A stretch of 57,624 nucleotides of DNA, from positions 1-57,624 of the forward strand of contig JAFRHS010000036.1 of the NCBI GenBank assembly GCA_017433225.1. The letters run 5' to 3'. Below, piece by piece: positions 32,335-39,666 of the stretch (position 1 is the stretch's first letter; every line of letters begins with the position of its first letter). The notes beneath the pieces were generated by a model. That model made no database searches and was not told where the DNA came from. It saw only the letters and a list, made by a program, of their open reading frames with translations. Both the position numbers and the translations under genes were made by a program. Source of the stretch: Clostridia bacterium. GTDB lineage: Bacteria > Bacillota > Clostridia > Oscillospirales > Acutalibacteraceae.

Positions 32335-32844
32335 GTTTTTCCTCCTATTGTTTTATTCTGTTTTCTCCAAACATTTTGCTTCTAAAACCCGGATGGCCGG
32401 GCAGTCAGAGCTTTTTTCTCACTCTCCCTTTCCATTGACTTCACACGTAAGGTTTATAATCCTGTACACAACTAGTTTAACTACATTATTTATACGCGGT
32501 CAAGAATCGTACTGCACAAAAGGAGCTTGCTCCGCTTGTGCAGGTTGCAGGTGTGTTGCGCTCCGCCTCGTCATAATGCACCATACAAGTGTATAGGTAA
32601 TATTGCGCTATGCACGAAAAATGAGTATACTTGTCGGCTCGTATAGTAAACGTCTGTTTGACATAAAACGACAAAGCATGCTACGCTGAAACCCGCCGAA
32701 GTGAATGTGTGGAAACGACCAAGCAGAAGTGAATGTGAGGAAACGACTAAGCAGAAGTGACCAAGCAGAAACGACCGAGTGGCCCATGATAAAACGATCA
32801 TTGTGTAATGGCTCTTACAATCTCACAATGAAAGGAAAACCCAT
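32335..32844. other. 510-bp intergenic region, AT-richer, with hairpins and repeats
   Basis: Contents: a short hairpin (CCCGG/CCGGG near 32379); a minus-strand promoter candidate (TTGACC near 32497, 17 bp from TTAAAC) for the Pyr4/PaxB-like gene; a hairpin CTGCACAA...TTGTGCAG at 32512-32543; a plus-strand TTGACA at 32658-32663; 28-bp direct repeats; and an inverted repeat CATTGTG / CACAATG (about 32799-32830) just before the next gene. No credible protein gene. Confidence 0.5.
32698..32767. repeat. 28-bp tandem direct repeats upstream of the PD-(D/E)XK-like gene
   Basis: Two 28-bp copies at 32698-32725 and 32726-32753 begin GAAGTGAATGTG and end with AAACGAC then AAGCA; they differ at two positions. 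A shortened third copy, GAAGTGACCAAGCA, follows at 32754-32767, then GAAACGACCGAG. Confidence 0.75.
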
Positions 32845-33711
32845 ATGTCTCTTTATCATGAGTCGATCACAATGCCCACCCGAAAAGAGCTGCTCCAGCG
32901 GAAGCGGTTTCTGGAAAAAACAAAGGCAAAGCTGGAACGAAGCCTTGCCACTTCTCCGGCCGGCCGCCTTTCCACCAGCCGGAAGAAAATGGTGCCTTTT
33001 TCAAATGAAGATGCGCGTGCCATCTTTGCAGGTTATTACCTTGTGATGGAGGATGGAAGCCGCGTTTACCTCGACAAGTCCCGGCAGAAAACGATTGCTG
33101 CGCTTGCTCAGAAGGAATATGACAAAAAGGCGCTTCTCATCGTGAAAAAGGAGCTTCGCAAACTGCAGGCATTTCTGAACTATAACGAAATGCCGAAACT
33201 CGAAGATGTCTTTGACCAGTGTTTGCCGGAGAAACAGATCTTCATTGTTCCAGCAGTGCGTTCCGATGAAGTATTTCGACAGGATTGGCTAAATCAGGAT
33301 TACGCCAGGAAACCGATCGTTGAGAATGACCATCCCTTTCCGACTGAAAAAGGAGATATGGTCTGCTCCAAGACAGAGGCACAGCAGGCAGACTATATGT
33401 TTTACCACGGGTACGACTATCTCTATGAGAAGCGCCTCGATTTGATCGATAACGGTCGGCCGACCTGGCGTTACCCTGACTTCACGATCCTTGATCCCGT
33501 CACGCGGGAGGAAGTGGTTTTTGAGCACTTTGGGATGGTCGACGATGAAGGGTACCAGCACAGTATGTTCGACAAGATCCGTCTGTACGAAGAGAATGGC
33601 TATGTCATTGGTCAGAACTTCCTCTTCACCTTCGAAACAGCGGAGCATCCATTTACCATGGACCAGTTCATCCGCATCCTGGAGGCTCGTTTTCCCTGGA
33701 AGTCACGCTAA
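32845..33711 (+). CDS. PD-(D/E)XK nuclease-like protein of unknown function
   Basis: A 288-residue soluble protein. The C-terminal half has the pattern of a restriction-endonuclease-like fold: SKTEAQ (E178), then RYPDFTILDP with P211-D212, the strand EEVVFEHFG with E227-H228, and MFDKIRLYEENGY. The N-terminal half is helical and lysine-rich. Similar proteins are common as hypothetical proteins in gut Clostridia; no biological role is known to me. Codon use is AT-richer than the neighbours (many AAA, GAA, TTT), which suggests transfer. Direct repeats precede it and a hairpin array begins within its last codons. AAAGGA lies 9 nt before the ATG. Confidence 0.6.
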   Translation: MSLYHESITMPTRKELLQRKRFLEKTKAKLERSLATSPAGRLSTSRKKMVPFSNEDARAIFAGYYLVMEDGSRVYLDKSRQKTIAALAQKEYDKKALLIVKKELRKLQAFLNYNEMPKLEDVFDQCLPEKQIFIVPAVRSDEVFRQDWLNQDYARKPIVENDHPFPTEKGDMVCSKTEAQQADYMFYHGYDYLYEKRLDLIDNGRPTWRYPDFTILDPVTREEVVFEHFGMVDDEGYQHSMFDKIRLYEENGYVIGQNFLFTFETAEHPFTMDQFIRILEARFPWKSR

Positions 33712-33990
33712 AATGCGAATGGGGACATTTGACGTGACAAAAAGCTCTCTTTCTCGGCCGGCAAGGAGAAACAATTGAGTAATATTCACGCCAAAAAGCG
33801 AATAGGAGCTTTTGGCGTGGTAAAATGCGATTCTTTTCTTCCAGCAAAGGGGAAAACTCGAGAAAAAATCACGCTAAAATGCAAATAGAAAAGATTAGCG
33901 TGATAATTCGTCTTCTTTCCCGGTGGCAAGGAGAAAAGTTCAAAGAAAAGTTCACGCTAAAATGCTTTTAAACGCATTTGGCGTGAACTT
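33703..33990. repeat. Array A: four hairpin units with an exact 83-bp period
   Basis: Units start at 33703, 33786, 33869 and 33952. Each begins TCACGCYAAAAWGC and closes about 35 nt later with the complementary arm (for example TTAGCGTGA). Arms covary: unit 2 uses GCC with GGC where unit 3 uses GCT with AGC. The 48-bp gaps share a CTTCTTTC...GGCAAGGAGAAA core but otherwise differ. The first unit contains the stop codon of the preceding gene. Confidence 0.85.
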
Positions 33991-34002
33991 TTTGTTTGCG
34001 TG

Positions 34003-34090
34003 TTGGAAGACCGCCCCGTTTGTGTCGGGGCCGGTCTTCCGGGGAACGGCAAAAGCTTTGCCGGCAAAGGAGGGAGCCCTTTGCCGGTAG
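34003..34090 (+). other. Two further hairpins and no gene, before mnmA
   Basis: GGAAGACCG-CCCCG pairs with CGGGG-C-CGGTCTTCC (34004-34040), and CCGGCAAAGG pairs with CCTTTGCCGG (34057-34088). The rest of 34091-34309 holds AT-rich promoter-like sequence (TATAAT near 34218, TATAAA near 34260) leading to mnmA. Confidence 0.5.
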
Positions 34091-34309
34091 AAGAAGGGCA
34101 TGTCGGATGCTGCTTAAGAGATGGAACATTTCGCCTGTCTTTGCTGACAAGCAAATGGAGAAACAGAAGCGGGATCGATCTGAGGGGAAGGCGCCCGCTT
34201 GAAGTGGCGGGGCTCTTATAATATAATTACTTAAGATTTTTTACTTAGGATCTTTGCGGTATAAAAACGCTTGAAAATGGTGCAACAAAGCGGCAAAGGA
34301 GGTGGCACT

Positions 34310-35398
34310 GTGAGCAGAGCGTTGATCGCGATGAGCGGGGGAGTGGACTCGTCCGCCTCGGCGCTTCTCATGAAGCGCGCGGGCTATGACTGTGTCGGTG
34401 TCACCATGCGTCTCTTCGACCACGAAGACGCCGAGGTGCGGCCGGACAAGGCCTGCTGCACCGACGACGATGTGGCGGACGCGGTCCTGGTCTGTCTCAA
34501 GATGGACATCCCGCATCACGTCGTGGACTTCAAGGCGCAGTTCCGGGAGGCCGTTATGGACCCCTTCGTGCAGGCCTATGAGAACGGCCGCACGCCGAAC
34601 CCGTGCATCAACTGCAACCGGTACCTCAAGTTCGAGGAGCTCTTCCGCCAGGCGGATGCGCTCGACTGCGAACTCGTCGTCACCGGACACTATGCGAGGG
34701 TCGAACACAACGACGAGACCGGCCGCTGGGAACTGAAGAAGGCGGCGTTCCTCGAGAAGGACCAGAGCTATGTGCTCTTCAACCTGACGCAGGAGCAGCT
34801 CGCCCGCATCCGCTTCCCGCTCGGCGCCATGAGCAAGAACGACGCGCGCGTCGAGGCGGAAGAGGCCGGGTTCAAAAATGCGCAGAAGCACGAGAGCCAG
34901 GACATCTGCTTCGTGCCGACGGGCAAGTATACCGACTTCATCGAGCAGTACACTGGCAAGACGTACCCCTACGGAGAGTTCGTGGACGTGCGCAACGGCA
35001 ACGTCCTCGGCGAGCACAAGGGGATCATCCGGTACACGGTGGGCCAGCGGAAAGGCCTTGGCCTCGCGCTGCCGCAACCGATGTATGTCACCAAAGTCGA
35101 CCCCGGGGAGAACAAAGTGTACCTCGGGCTGAACGACGACCTGTTCACGACGACGCTCCTCGCCGAGGACGTCAACTGGATCAGCGTCCCCGGGCTGGAG
35201 CCCGGCGAGACGCTGCGCGTGACGGCGAAGGTCCGGTACAAGCAGCCGGACCGCCCGGCCACCGTGACGGCGATGGACGACGGGCGCATCCGGGTCGTCT
35301 TCGACGAGCCGCAGCGGGCCATTACGAAGGGCCAGGCCGTGGTGCTCTATGACGGGGACACGGTCGTCGGCGGCGGCACGATCCAGGACGTGCTCTGA
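34310..35398 (+). CDS. mnmA: tRNA-specific 2-thiouridylase MnmA
   Basis: Thiolates U34 at the wobble position of tRNAs for Lys, Glu and Gln. The 362-residue protein has the PP-loop MSGGVDSS near residue 8, the catalytic cysteines C99 (in PNPCINCN) and C200 (in SQDICFVP), and a C-terminal beta-barrel beginning GLGLALPQPMYVTKVD. I chose GTG at 34310 (MSRALIAMSGG) because GGAGG lies 5 nt upstream and the family starts just before the PP-loop; the in-frame upstream codons carry no similarity. larE follows but has its own promoter. Confidence 0.93.
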   Translation: MSRALIAMSGGVDSSASALLMKRAGYDCVGVTMRLFDHEDAEVRPDKACCTDDDVADAVLVCLKMDIPHHVVDFKAQFREAVMDPFVQAYENGRTPNPCINCNRYLKFEELFRQADALDCELVVTGHYARVEHNDETGRWELKKAAFLEKDQSYVLFNLTQEQLARIRFPLGAMSKNDARVEAEEAGFKNAQKHESQDICFVPTGKYTDFIEQYTGKTYPYGEFVDVRNGNVLGEHKGIIRYTVGQRKGLGLALPQPMYVTKVDPGENKVYLGLNDDLFTTTLLAEDVNWISVPGLEPGETLRVTAKVRYKQPDRPATVTAMDDGRIRVVFDEPQRAITKGQAVVLYDGDTVVGGGTIQDVL

Positions 35399-35427
35399 GA
35401 AGCACGGTGCAGCTGTGCAACAACAAG

Positions 35428-35456
35428 TTGCACTTCCAAAGAAAAGTCTTTATGAT
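35428..35456 (+). promoter_or_regulatory. Promoter of larE
   Basis: TTGCAC (35428-35433) and TATGAT (35451-35456), 17 bp apart, in the gap after mnmA. A small hairpin TGCAAC / GTTGCA overlaps the -35. Confidence 0.55.
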
Positions 35457-35471
35457 ACGGGAGATAACGTT

Positions 35472-36356
35472 ATGACCGTCCATGAAAAGTATCAGGCTCT
35501 GAAGGAGTATCTGCAGAGTTTTGACGATATGGCCGTCGCCTTTTCGGGCGGCGTGGACTCCACCCTGCTGCTGACAGCGGCCGTGGAGGCCCTCGGCGCC
35601 GACCGTGTCCTCGCGGTCACCGCGGCCTCGCTCTTCTTCCCGCTGCGGGAAAAAGATGAGTCCGTCGCGTTCTGCGAGCAGCTCGGCGTCCGGCAGGTCG
35701 TCGTCCAGAAGGACGTCATGGCCATCCCGGGCGTTCCGGAAAACGGACCGGATCGGTGCTACCACTGCAAGCAGGCACTGTTCAGTGACCTGCAGCGGAT
35801 CGCCGCAGAGAACGGCTTCACGACCGTCTGCGAGGGTTCCAACATGGACGACAACGGGGACTACCGGCCGGGGCTCATCGCCATCGCGGAGCTCGGGGTC
35901 AAGAGTCCTCTGAGACATGTGGGTCTCTATAAGAGCGAGATCCGCGAACTGTCGAAGGACCTGGGCCTTCCGACCTGGAAGAAGCCGGCCTTCGCGTGCC
36001 TTGCTTCCCGTGTGCCGTACGGCGAGCCCCTCACGGACGCCAAACTGGACCGCATCGGGAAGGCAGAAGAAAAGCTTGTGGACCTCGGTTTCGGGAACAT
36101 GCGGGTCCGCGATCACAATGACGGGGAAGTCGCCCGCATCGAACTCGAAGGCGAGGACATCCAGCGCGTCATGGAGCCCGCGACCGCCGCGGAAGTGGAT
36201 GAGTTTTTCAAGCAGCTCGGATACACGTACGTGGCCGTCGAACTCACGGGCTACCGGACCGGGAACCTCAACCGGCAGATCGCCGAGGAGGACCGGGAGA
36301 CCGAGAGGAAAAGACAGGAATCGTTCGCCCGGGGCGCGGACGGCCCAATCGAATAA
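35472..36356 (+). CDS. larE: LarE, ATP-dependent sacrificial sulfur transferase
   Basis: LarE supplies sulfur to the nickel-pincer nucleotide cofactor of lactate racemase and related enzymes. The 294-residue protein has the PP-loop FSGGVDST at 24-31, RCYHCK at 95-100, and FACLASRVPYG with cysteine at residue 176, the same position as the sacrificial cysteine of the Lactobacillus enzyme. No larA, larB or larC is in this window, so the cofactor user lies elsewhere. A lactate permease is encoded 5 kb downstream. The HD-domain gene follows 19 bp later. Confidence 0.9.
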   Translation: MTVHEKYQALKEYLQSFDDMAVAFSGGVDSTLLLTAAVEALGADRVLAVTAASLFFPLREKDESVAFCEQLGVRQVVVQKDVMAIPGVPENGPDRCYHCKQALFSDLQRIAAENGFTTVCEGSNMDDNGDYRPGLIAIAELGVKSPLRHVGLYKSEIRELSKDLGLPTWKKPAFACLASRVPYGEPLTDAKLDRIGKAEEKLVDLGFGNMRVRDHNDGEVARIELEGEDIQRVMEPATAAEVDEFFKQLGYTYVAVELTGYRTGNLNRQIAEEDRETERKRQESFARGADGPIE

Positions 36357-36375
36357 CAGGCAAAGCTAAAGGAGA

Positions 36376-37059
36376 GTGGAAGCATTGCAGACCGAGGAAC
36401 TGAAAACCATCCGCGCGGTTCTCGCGGAGGAGAAAGAAGCCATGGAAAAGTACGGCGCAGAAGGCAAGCCCGCAGAGGGCCTCAATACGGAGACCGGTGT
36501 CTCCGGCGGCCCGATGAACACCATTTCCGGCGTCCTGCTGGACCCGAAAAACGTGGGACCGGACGATATCCGGCTCTATGACATCGCCCACCCGCTGAGC
36601 TTCATCTGCCGCGGCGTCGGACAGGTCAAGCACTTCCTGTCGGTCGGTCAGCACTGCATCAACTGCGCGAAAGAAGCGGAAGGCCGCGGCTACTCCGACC
36701 GGGTCATCCTGGCGTGCCTGCTGCACGACGGGGCAGAGGCGTATGTCTCGGACATCATCCGTCCGGTCAAGGTGCTGCTTGAAAACTTCGATGAAGTGGA
36801 AGCGCGGTTTCAGGAGGCGATCTACGCCCATTTCGGCCTCGGCGACCTCACAGAAGAGGAGCGGGAGCTCGTCCACCTCATCGACGACGCCATGCTCTGG
36901 AACGAAGCGAAAGAACTGTTCGCCCACGTGGATGAACTCGAACCGCCGCTCCTGTCCACCATCCCGAACTTCAAAGTCCGGGACTTCCAGGACGTCGAGA
37001 ACGAATTCAACCTGATGGCGGTCAATTTACTGCATCGTTTGGGAGACAGTCGTCTGTAA
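36376..37059 (+). CDS. HD-domain phosphohydrolase
   Basis: A metal-dependent phosphohydrolase of about 224-227 residues. The HD motifs are present: HPLSFICRGVGQVKHFLSVGQHC supplies the first histidines, LLHDGAEAYVSDI is the HD pair with its following helix, and VHLIDDAMLW supplies the last aspartate. It resembles YfbR-type 5'-nucleotidases in outline, but the substrate is unknown. The start is uncertain: GTG at 36376 is only 2 nt from AAAGGAG, and TTG at 36385 is 11 nt from it. It is 19 bp after larE and ahead of the riboswitch promoter. Confidence 0.8.
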   Translation: MEALQTEELKTIRAVLAEEKEAMEKYGAEGKPAEGLNTETGVSGGPMNTISGVLLDPKNVGPDDIRLYDIAHPLSFICRGVGQVKHFLSVGQHCINCAKEAEGRGYSDRVILACLLHDGAEAYVSDIIRPVKVLLENFDEVEARFQEAIYAHFGLGDLTEEERELVHLIDDAMLWNEAKELFAHVDELEPPLLSTIPNFKVRDFQDVENEFNLMAVNLLHRLGDSRL

Positions 37060-37063
37060 ACCG

Positions 37064-37092
37064 TTGTTTTGGAACGGTCAAAGTAGTAAAAT
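37064..37092 (+). promoter_or_regulatory. Promoter of the thiamine operon
   Basis: TTGTTT (37064-37069) and TAAAAT (37087-37092), 17 bp apart, just before the TPP aptamer. Confidence 0.65.
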
Positions 37093-37099
37093 GAATACC

Positions 37100-37213
37100 A
37101 GCGGGGAGCTGCCGGATGGCGGCTGAGAGGAGACTCCGTACATCGCCCAGGCGGTGTGCACCGTCTCGACCCGGAGAACCTGATTTGGATAATGCCAACG
37201 TAGGGAAGCCACG
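37100..37213 (+). ncRNA. TPP riboswitch (THI element)
   Basis: Binds thiamine pyrophosphate in the nascent transcript. The conserved elements are in order: GCGGGGAGC, GGCTGAGAGG, an extended P3 region, GACCCGGAGAACCTGATTTGGAT and AATGCCAACGTAGGGAAGC. The P3 extension contains GTACATCGCC, ten of eleven bases of the interspersed word described elsewhere. The terminator at 37227-37257 follows, so it works by transcription termination. Confidence 0.96.
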
Positions 37214-37226
37214 AGTTTGACTCCGA

Positions 37227-37257
37227 GGGACATGCCAAAAAGGTGTGTCCCTTTTTT
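37227..37257 (+). terminator. Riboswitch-controlled terminator
   Basis: Stem GGGACATGCC / GGTGTGTCCC with loop AAAAA, followed by six T residues, between the TPP aptamer and thiM. Confidence 0.92.
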
Positions 37258-37293
37258 ACGGGCGTTTCCAGCAAAGAAAGGAAGGAAACTGCT

Positions 37294-38127
37294 ATGAGCA
37301 AACAGAAACTGGCCGAGTGCCTCGCGAACGTGAAAGCGGGAGGGGCGCTGGTCCACAACATCACGAACTATGTCACGGTCAACGACGTCGCGAACGTCAT
37401 CCTCGCCTCCGGCGCGAGCCCGATCATGTCGGACGAGCCGAAGGACGTGGAGGACATCACGACCATCTGCGGCGGCCTGAACATCAACATCGGGACGCTG
37501 AATGAGAAGACCATCGAGGCGATGTACCTCGCCGGCGCAAAAGCCAACGAACTGGGCCACAAAGTCCTGCTCGACCCGGTCGGCGCCGGTGCGTCCGCCC
37601 TCCGGACGGACACCGCGAACGGCCTTCTGAAGAAGGTGAAATTCGACGTCGTCCGCGGCAACGTCTCCGAAATCAAGACCCTCGTCGCGGGCGTCGGCAC
37701 CACCAAAGGCGTGGACGCGGATGCCGCGGACGCCGTGACCGAAGCGAACCTCGACGAGATGGTGGCTTTCACGAAGGCCTTCGCGGCAGAGATCGACTGT
37801 GTCGTCGCCATCACCGGCGCCATCGACCTCGTCGCGGACAAAGACACCTGCTATGTCATCCGCAACGGTGTGCCCGAGATGGGACGCATCACCGGGACCG
37901 GCTGCCAGCTGTCCGGCATGATGACCGGTTTCCTGGTCGCCAACCCGGACGCGCCGCTGGAGGCCGCCGCTGCCGCGGTCTGCACCATGGGCCTCGCCGG
38001 CGAGATCGGCCTGTCCCGCCAACAGCCGGGCGACGGCAACTCAACGCTCCGCAACCGCATCATCGACGCCGTGTCCAACATGACGCCGGAACAGCTGGCG
38101 GACGGCGCGAAGTTCGAGGTGAAATAA
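37294..38127 (+). CDS. thiM: Hydroxyethylthiazole kinase ThiM
   Basis: Phosphorylates the thiazole moiety of thiamine for salvage. The 277-residue ribokinase-fold enzyme shows LVHNITNYVTVNDVANVILASGASPIM near the N terminus, the family signature VLLDPVGAGAS, and the catalytic GRITGTGCQLSGM. It is the first gene after the TPP riboswitch. GGAAGG lies 8 nt before the ATG. thiE begins on the base after its stop codon. Confidence 0.96.
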   Translation: MSKQKLAECLANVKAGGALVHNITNYVTVNDVANVILASGASPIMSDEPKDVEDITTICGGLNINIGTLNEKTIEAMYLAGAKANELGHKVLLDPVGAGASALRTDTANGLLKKVKFDVVRGNVSEIKTLVAGVGTTKGVDADAADAVTEANLDEMVAFTKAFAAEIDCVVAITGAIDLVADKDTCYVIRNGVPEMGRITGTGCQLSGMMTGFLVANPDAPLEAAAAAVCTMGLAGEIGLSRQQPGDGNSTLRNRIIDAVSNMTPEQLADGAKFEVK

Positions 38128-38826
38128 ATGATCGACTATAAAGAGAAAAAGTACCTCGCCCTCTACGGCGTCACGGACCGCTGGTGGGTGAAGCAGAAGC
38201 TCGAAAAGGCGGGCGTCCCGGTCACGGGCGACGCGCTTCGCGAGGGTCTGCTGGCCGACACCAGAGCGGCGCTCGAAGGCGGCATGACTTACGTGCAGAT
38301 GCGCGAAAAGGGAGACCCTATGACGGAGGACGAACTCCTGACGGAAGCCCTTGCGCTGAAAGCGCTCTGTGAAGAGTACGGTGTGCCATTCGTCATCGAC
38401 GACGATGTGGAACTCGCGAAGAAATGCGGCGCTGACGGCGTCCATGTCGGGCAGTCCGACATGGCGTGTGTCGAGGCCCGCAAGGCGCTCGGGGAGCGCA
38501 AAGTCGTCGGCGTGTCTGCGCAGACCGTCGAGCAGGCCGTACAGGCAGAGAAAGACGGCGCCGACTACCTCGGCGTGGGCGCCGTGTTCCCGACCGGCTC
38601 CAAAGATGACGCCGACGACGTGTCCCACGACACGGTCAAAGCCATCTGCGAAGCGGTGAGCATCCCGGTCATCGCCATCGGCGGCATCTCGAAAGACAAC
38701 GTGGGACAGCTGGCGGGCCTCGGCCTCGACGGCATCGCCGTCATCAGCGCCATCTACGCCGCGGACGACCTCAAAGCCGCCACCGAAGACCTCAAGTCCA
38801 GGACTGTGGAAGCGCTGAACTTATGA
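38128..38826 (+). CDS. thiE: Thiamine-phosphate synthase ThiE
   Basis: Joins hydroxyethylthiazole phosphate and hydroxymethylpyrimidine pyrophosphate to give thiamine phosphate. The 232-residue barrel has LYGVTDR, GGMTYVQMREK, FVIDDDVELAKKCGADGVHVGQSD, YLGVGAVFPTGSK and VIAIGGI, all in the expected order. An insert of about 18 residues after LYGVTDRWW is slightly longer than usual. It abuts thiM and overlaps the phosphatase gene by 4 bp (ATGA), so expression is coupled. Confidence 0.95.
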   Translation: MIDYKEKKYLALYGVTDRWWVKQKLEKAGVPVTGDALREGLLADTRAALEGGMTYVQMREKGDPMTEDELLTEALALKALCEEYGVPFVIDDDVELAKKCGADGVHVGQSDMACVEARKALGERKVVGVSAQTVEQAVQAEKDGADYLGVGAVFPTGSKDDADDVSHDTVKAICEAVSIPVIAIGGISKDNVGQLAGLGLDGIAVISAIYAADDLKAATEDLKSRTVEALNL

Positions 38827-39530
38827 AAGACTTATTGAGAGCCATTCAAAATGGCAGTTTCAAAGCCGCCATCTTCGACATCGACGGCACGCTGATCGAC
38901 TCCATGCCCATCTGGGAGGACCTTGACACCGAGTTCCTGAAGACCCAGGGCATCGAACTGTCGGAGCAGGAGAAACAGGAGCTCAATGCGACCATGTGGA
39001 CCATGACCGTCGCGGAAGGCATCCGGTACCTCAAAGAGACCTACGCCCTGAGCCTCTCGGAGGAGGCCATCCGCAAGGCGCTCGACGACGTCATCGAGCA
39101 CTTCTACGTCGATGAAGTGCCGGCCAAGCCCGGCATGCGCGAACTGGTCGAAGCCCTGCACGACGCCGGCGTCCCGATGGCGCTGGCCACGGTCGGCGCT
39201 CCGGCGCACGAGACCGCGGCGCTGAAGCGTCTCGGCCTCCTCGACTATTTCGAGAGCATGTTCGACTGCAACAGCCTCGGCACGACGAAGCGGGACGCGG
39301 TCATCTACGAGACCGCGGCCCATGCGCTGCTCGGCGGAGACGCCGCAGGCGTCAGCTTCCCCGCAGGCGTCAGCCGCGCCGACGTCCTCGTCGTCGAAGA
39401 CGTCCTGCATGCGCTGACCGCCGCCAAACAGGCGGGCTTCACGACCGTCGCCGTCGAAGACGACGCCAGCGCGAAAGACAAACCGCGCATCCTCGAAGTC
39501 TCTGACTTCTACATCAAAAAAGACCAGTAA
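38823..39530 (+). CDS. HAD-family phosphatase in the thiamine operon
   Basis: A 235-residue haloacid dehalogenase-type phosphatase (subfamily IA). FDIDGTLIDSM is the nucleophile motif at residues 18-28, ALATVGAP is motif II, the lysine TTKRD is motif III and VLVVEDVLHAL is the acidic motif IV. It overlaps thiE by 4 bp. The position suggests it dephosphorylates a thiamine intermediate, such as thiamine phosphate or a pyrimidine phosphate; this is inference from context. Sequence alone also fits a general sugar-phosphate phosphatase. Confidence 0.85.
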   Translation: MKDLLRAIQNGSFKAAIFDIDGTLIDSMPIWEDLDTEFLKTQGIELSEQEKQELNATMWTMTVAEGIRYLKETYALSLSEEAIRKALDDVIEHFYVDEVPAKPGMRELVEALHDAGVPMALATVGAPAHETAALKRLGLLDYFESMFDCNSLGTTKRDAVIYETAAHALLGGDAAGVSFPAGVSRADVLVVEDVLHALTAAKQAGFTTVAVEDDASAKDKPRILEVSDFYIKKDQ

Positions 39531-39666
39531 GTAAGGCACTGCACAGGCTTCTTCGCACTCCTGCGGCGAATCGCCAACGCGCAGCCCATACCCGCGGCAC
39601 ATTGGGGGCACCACCTTGTGTCGCGTTATAAAACTTTAATGCTACATCGCCAAAGGAGGCACAACC

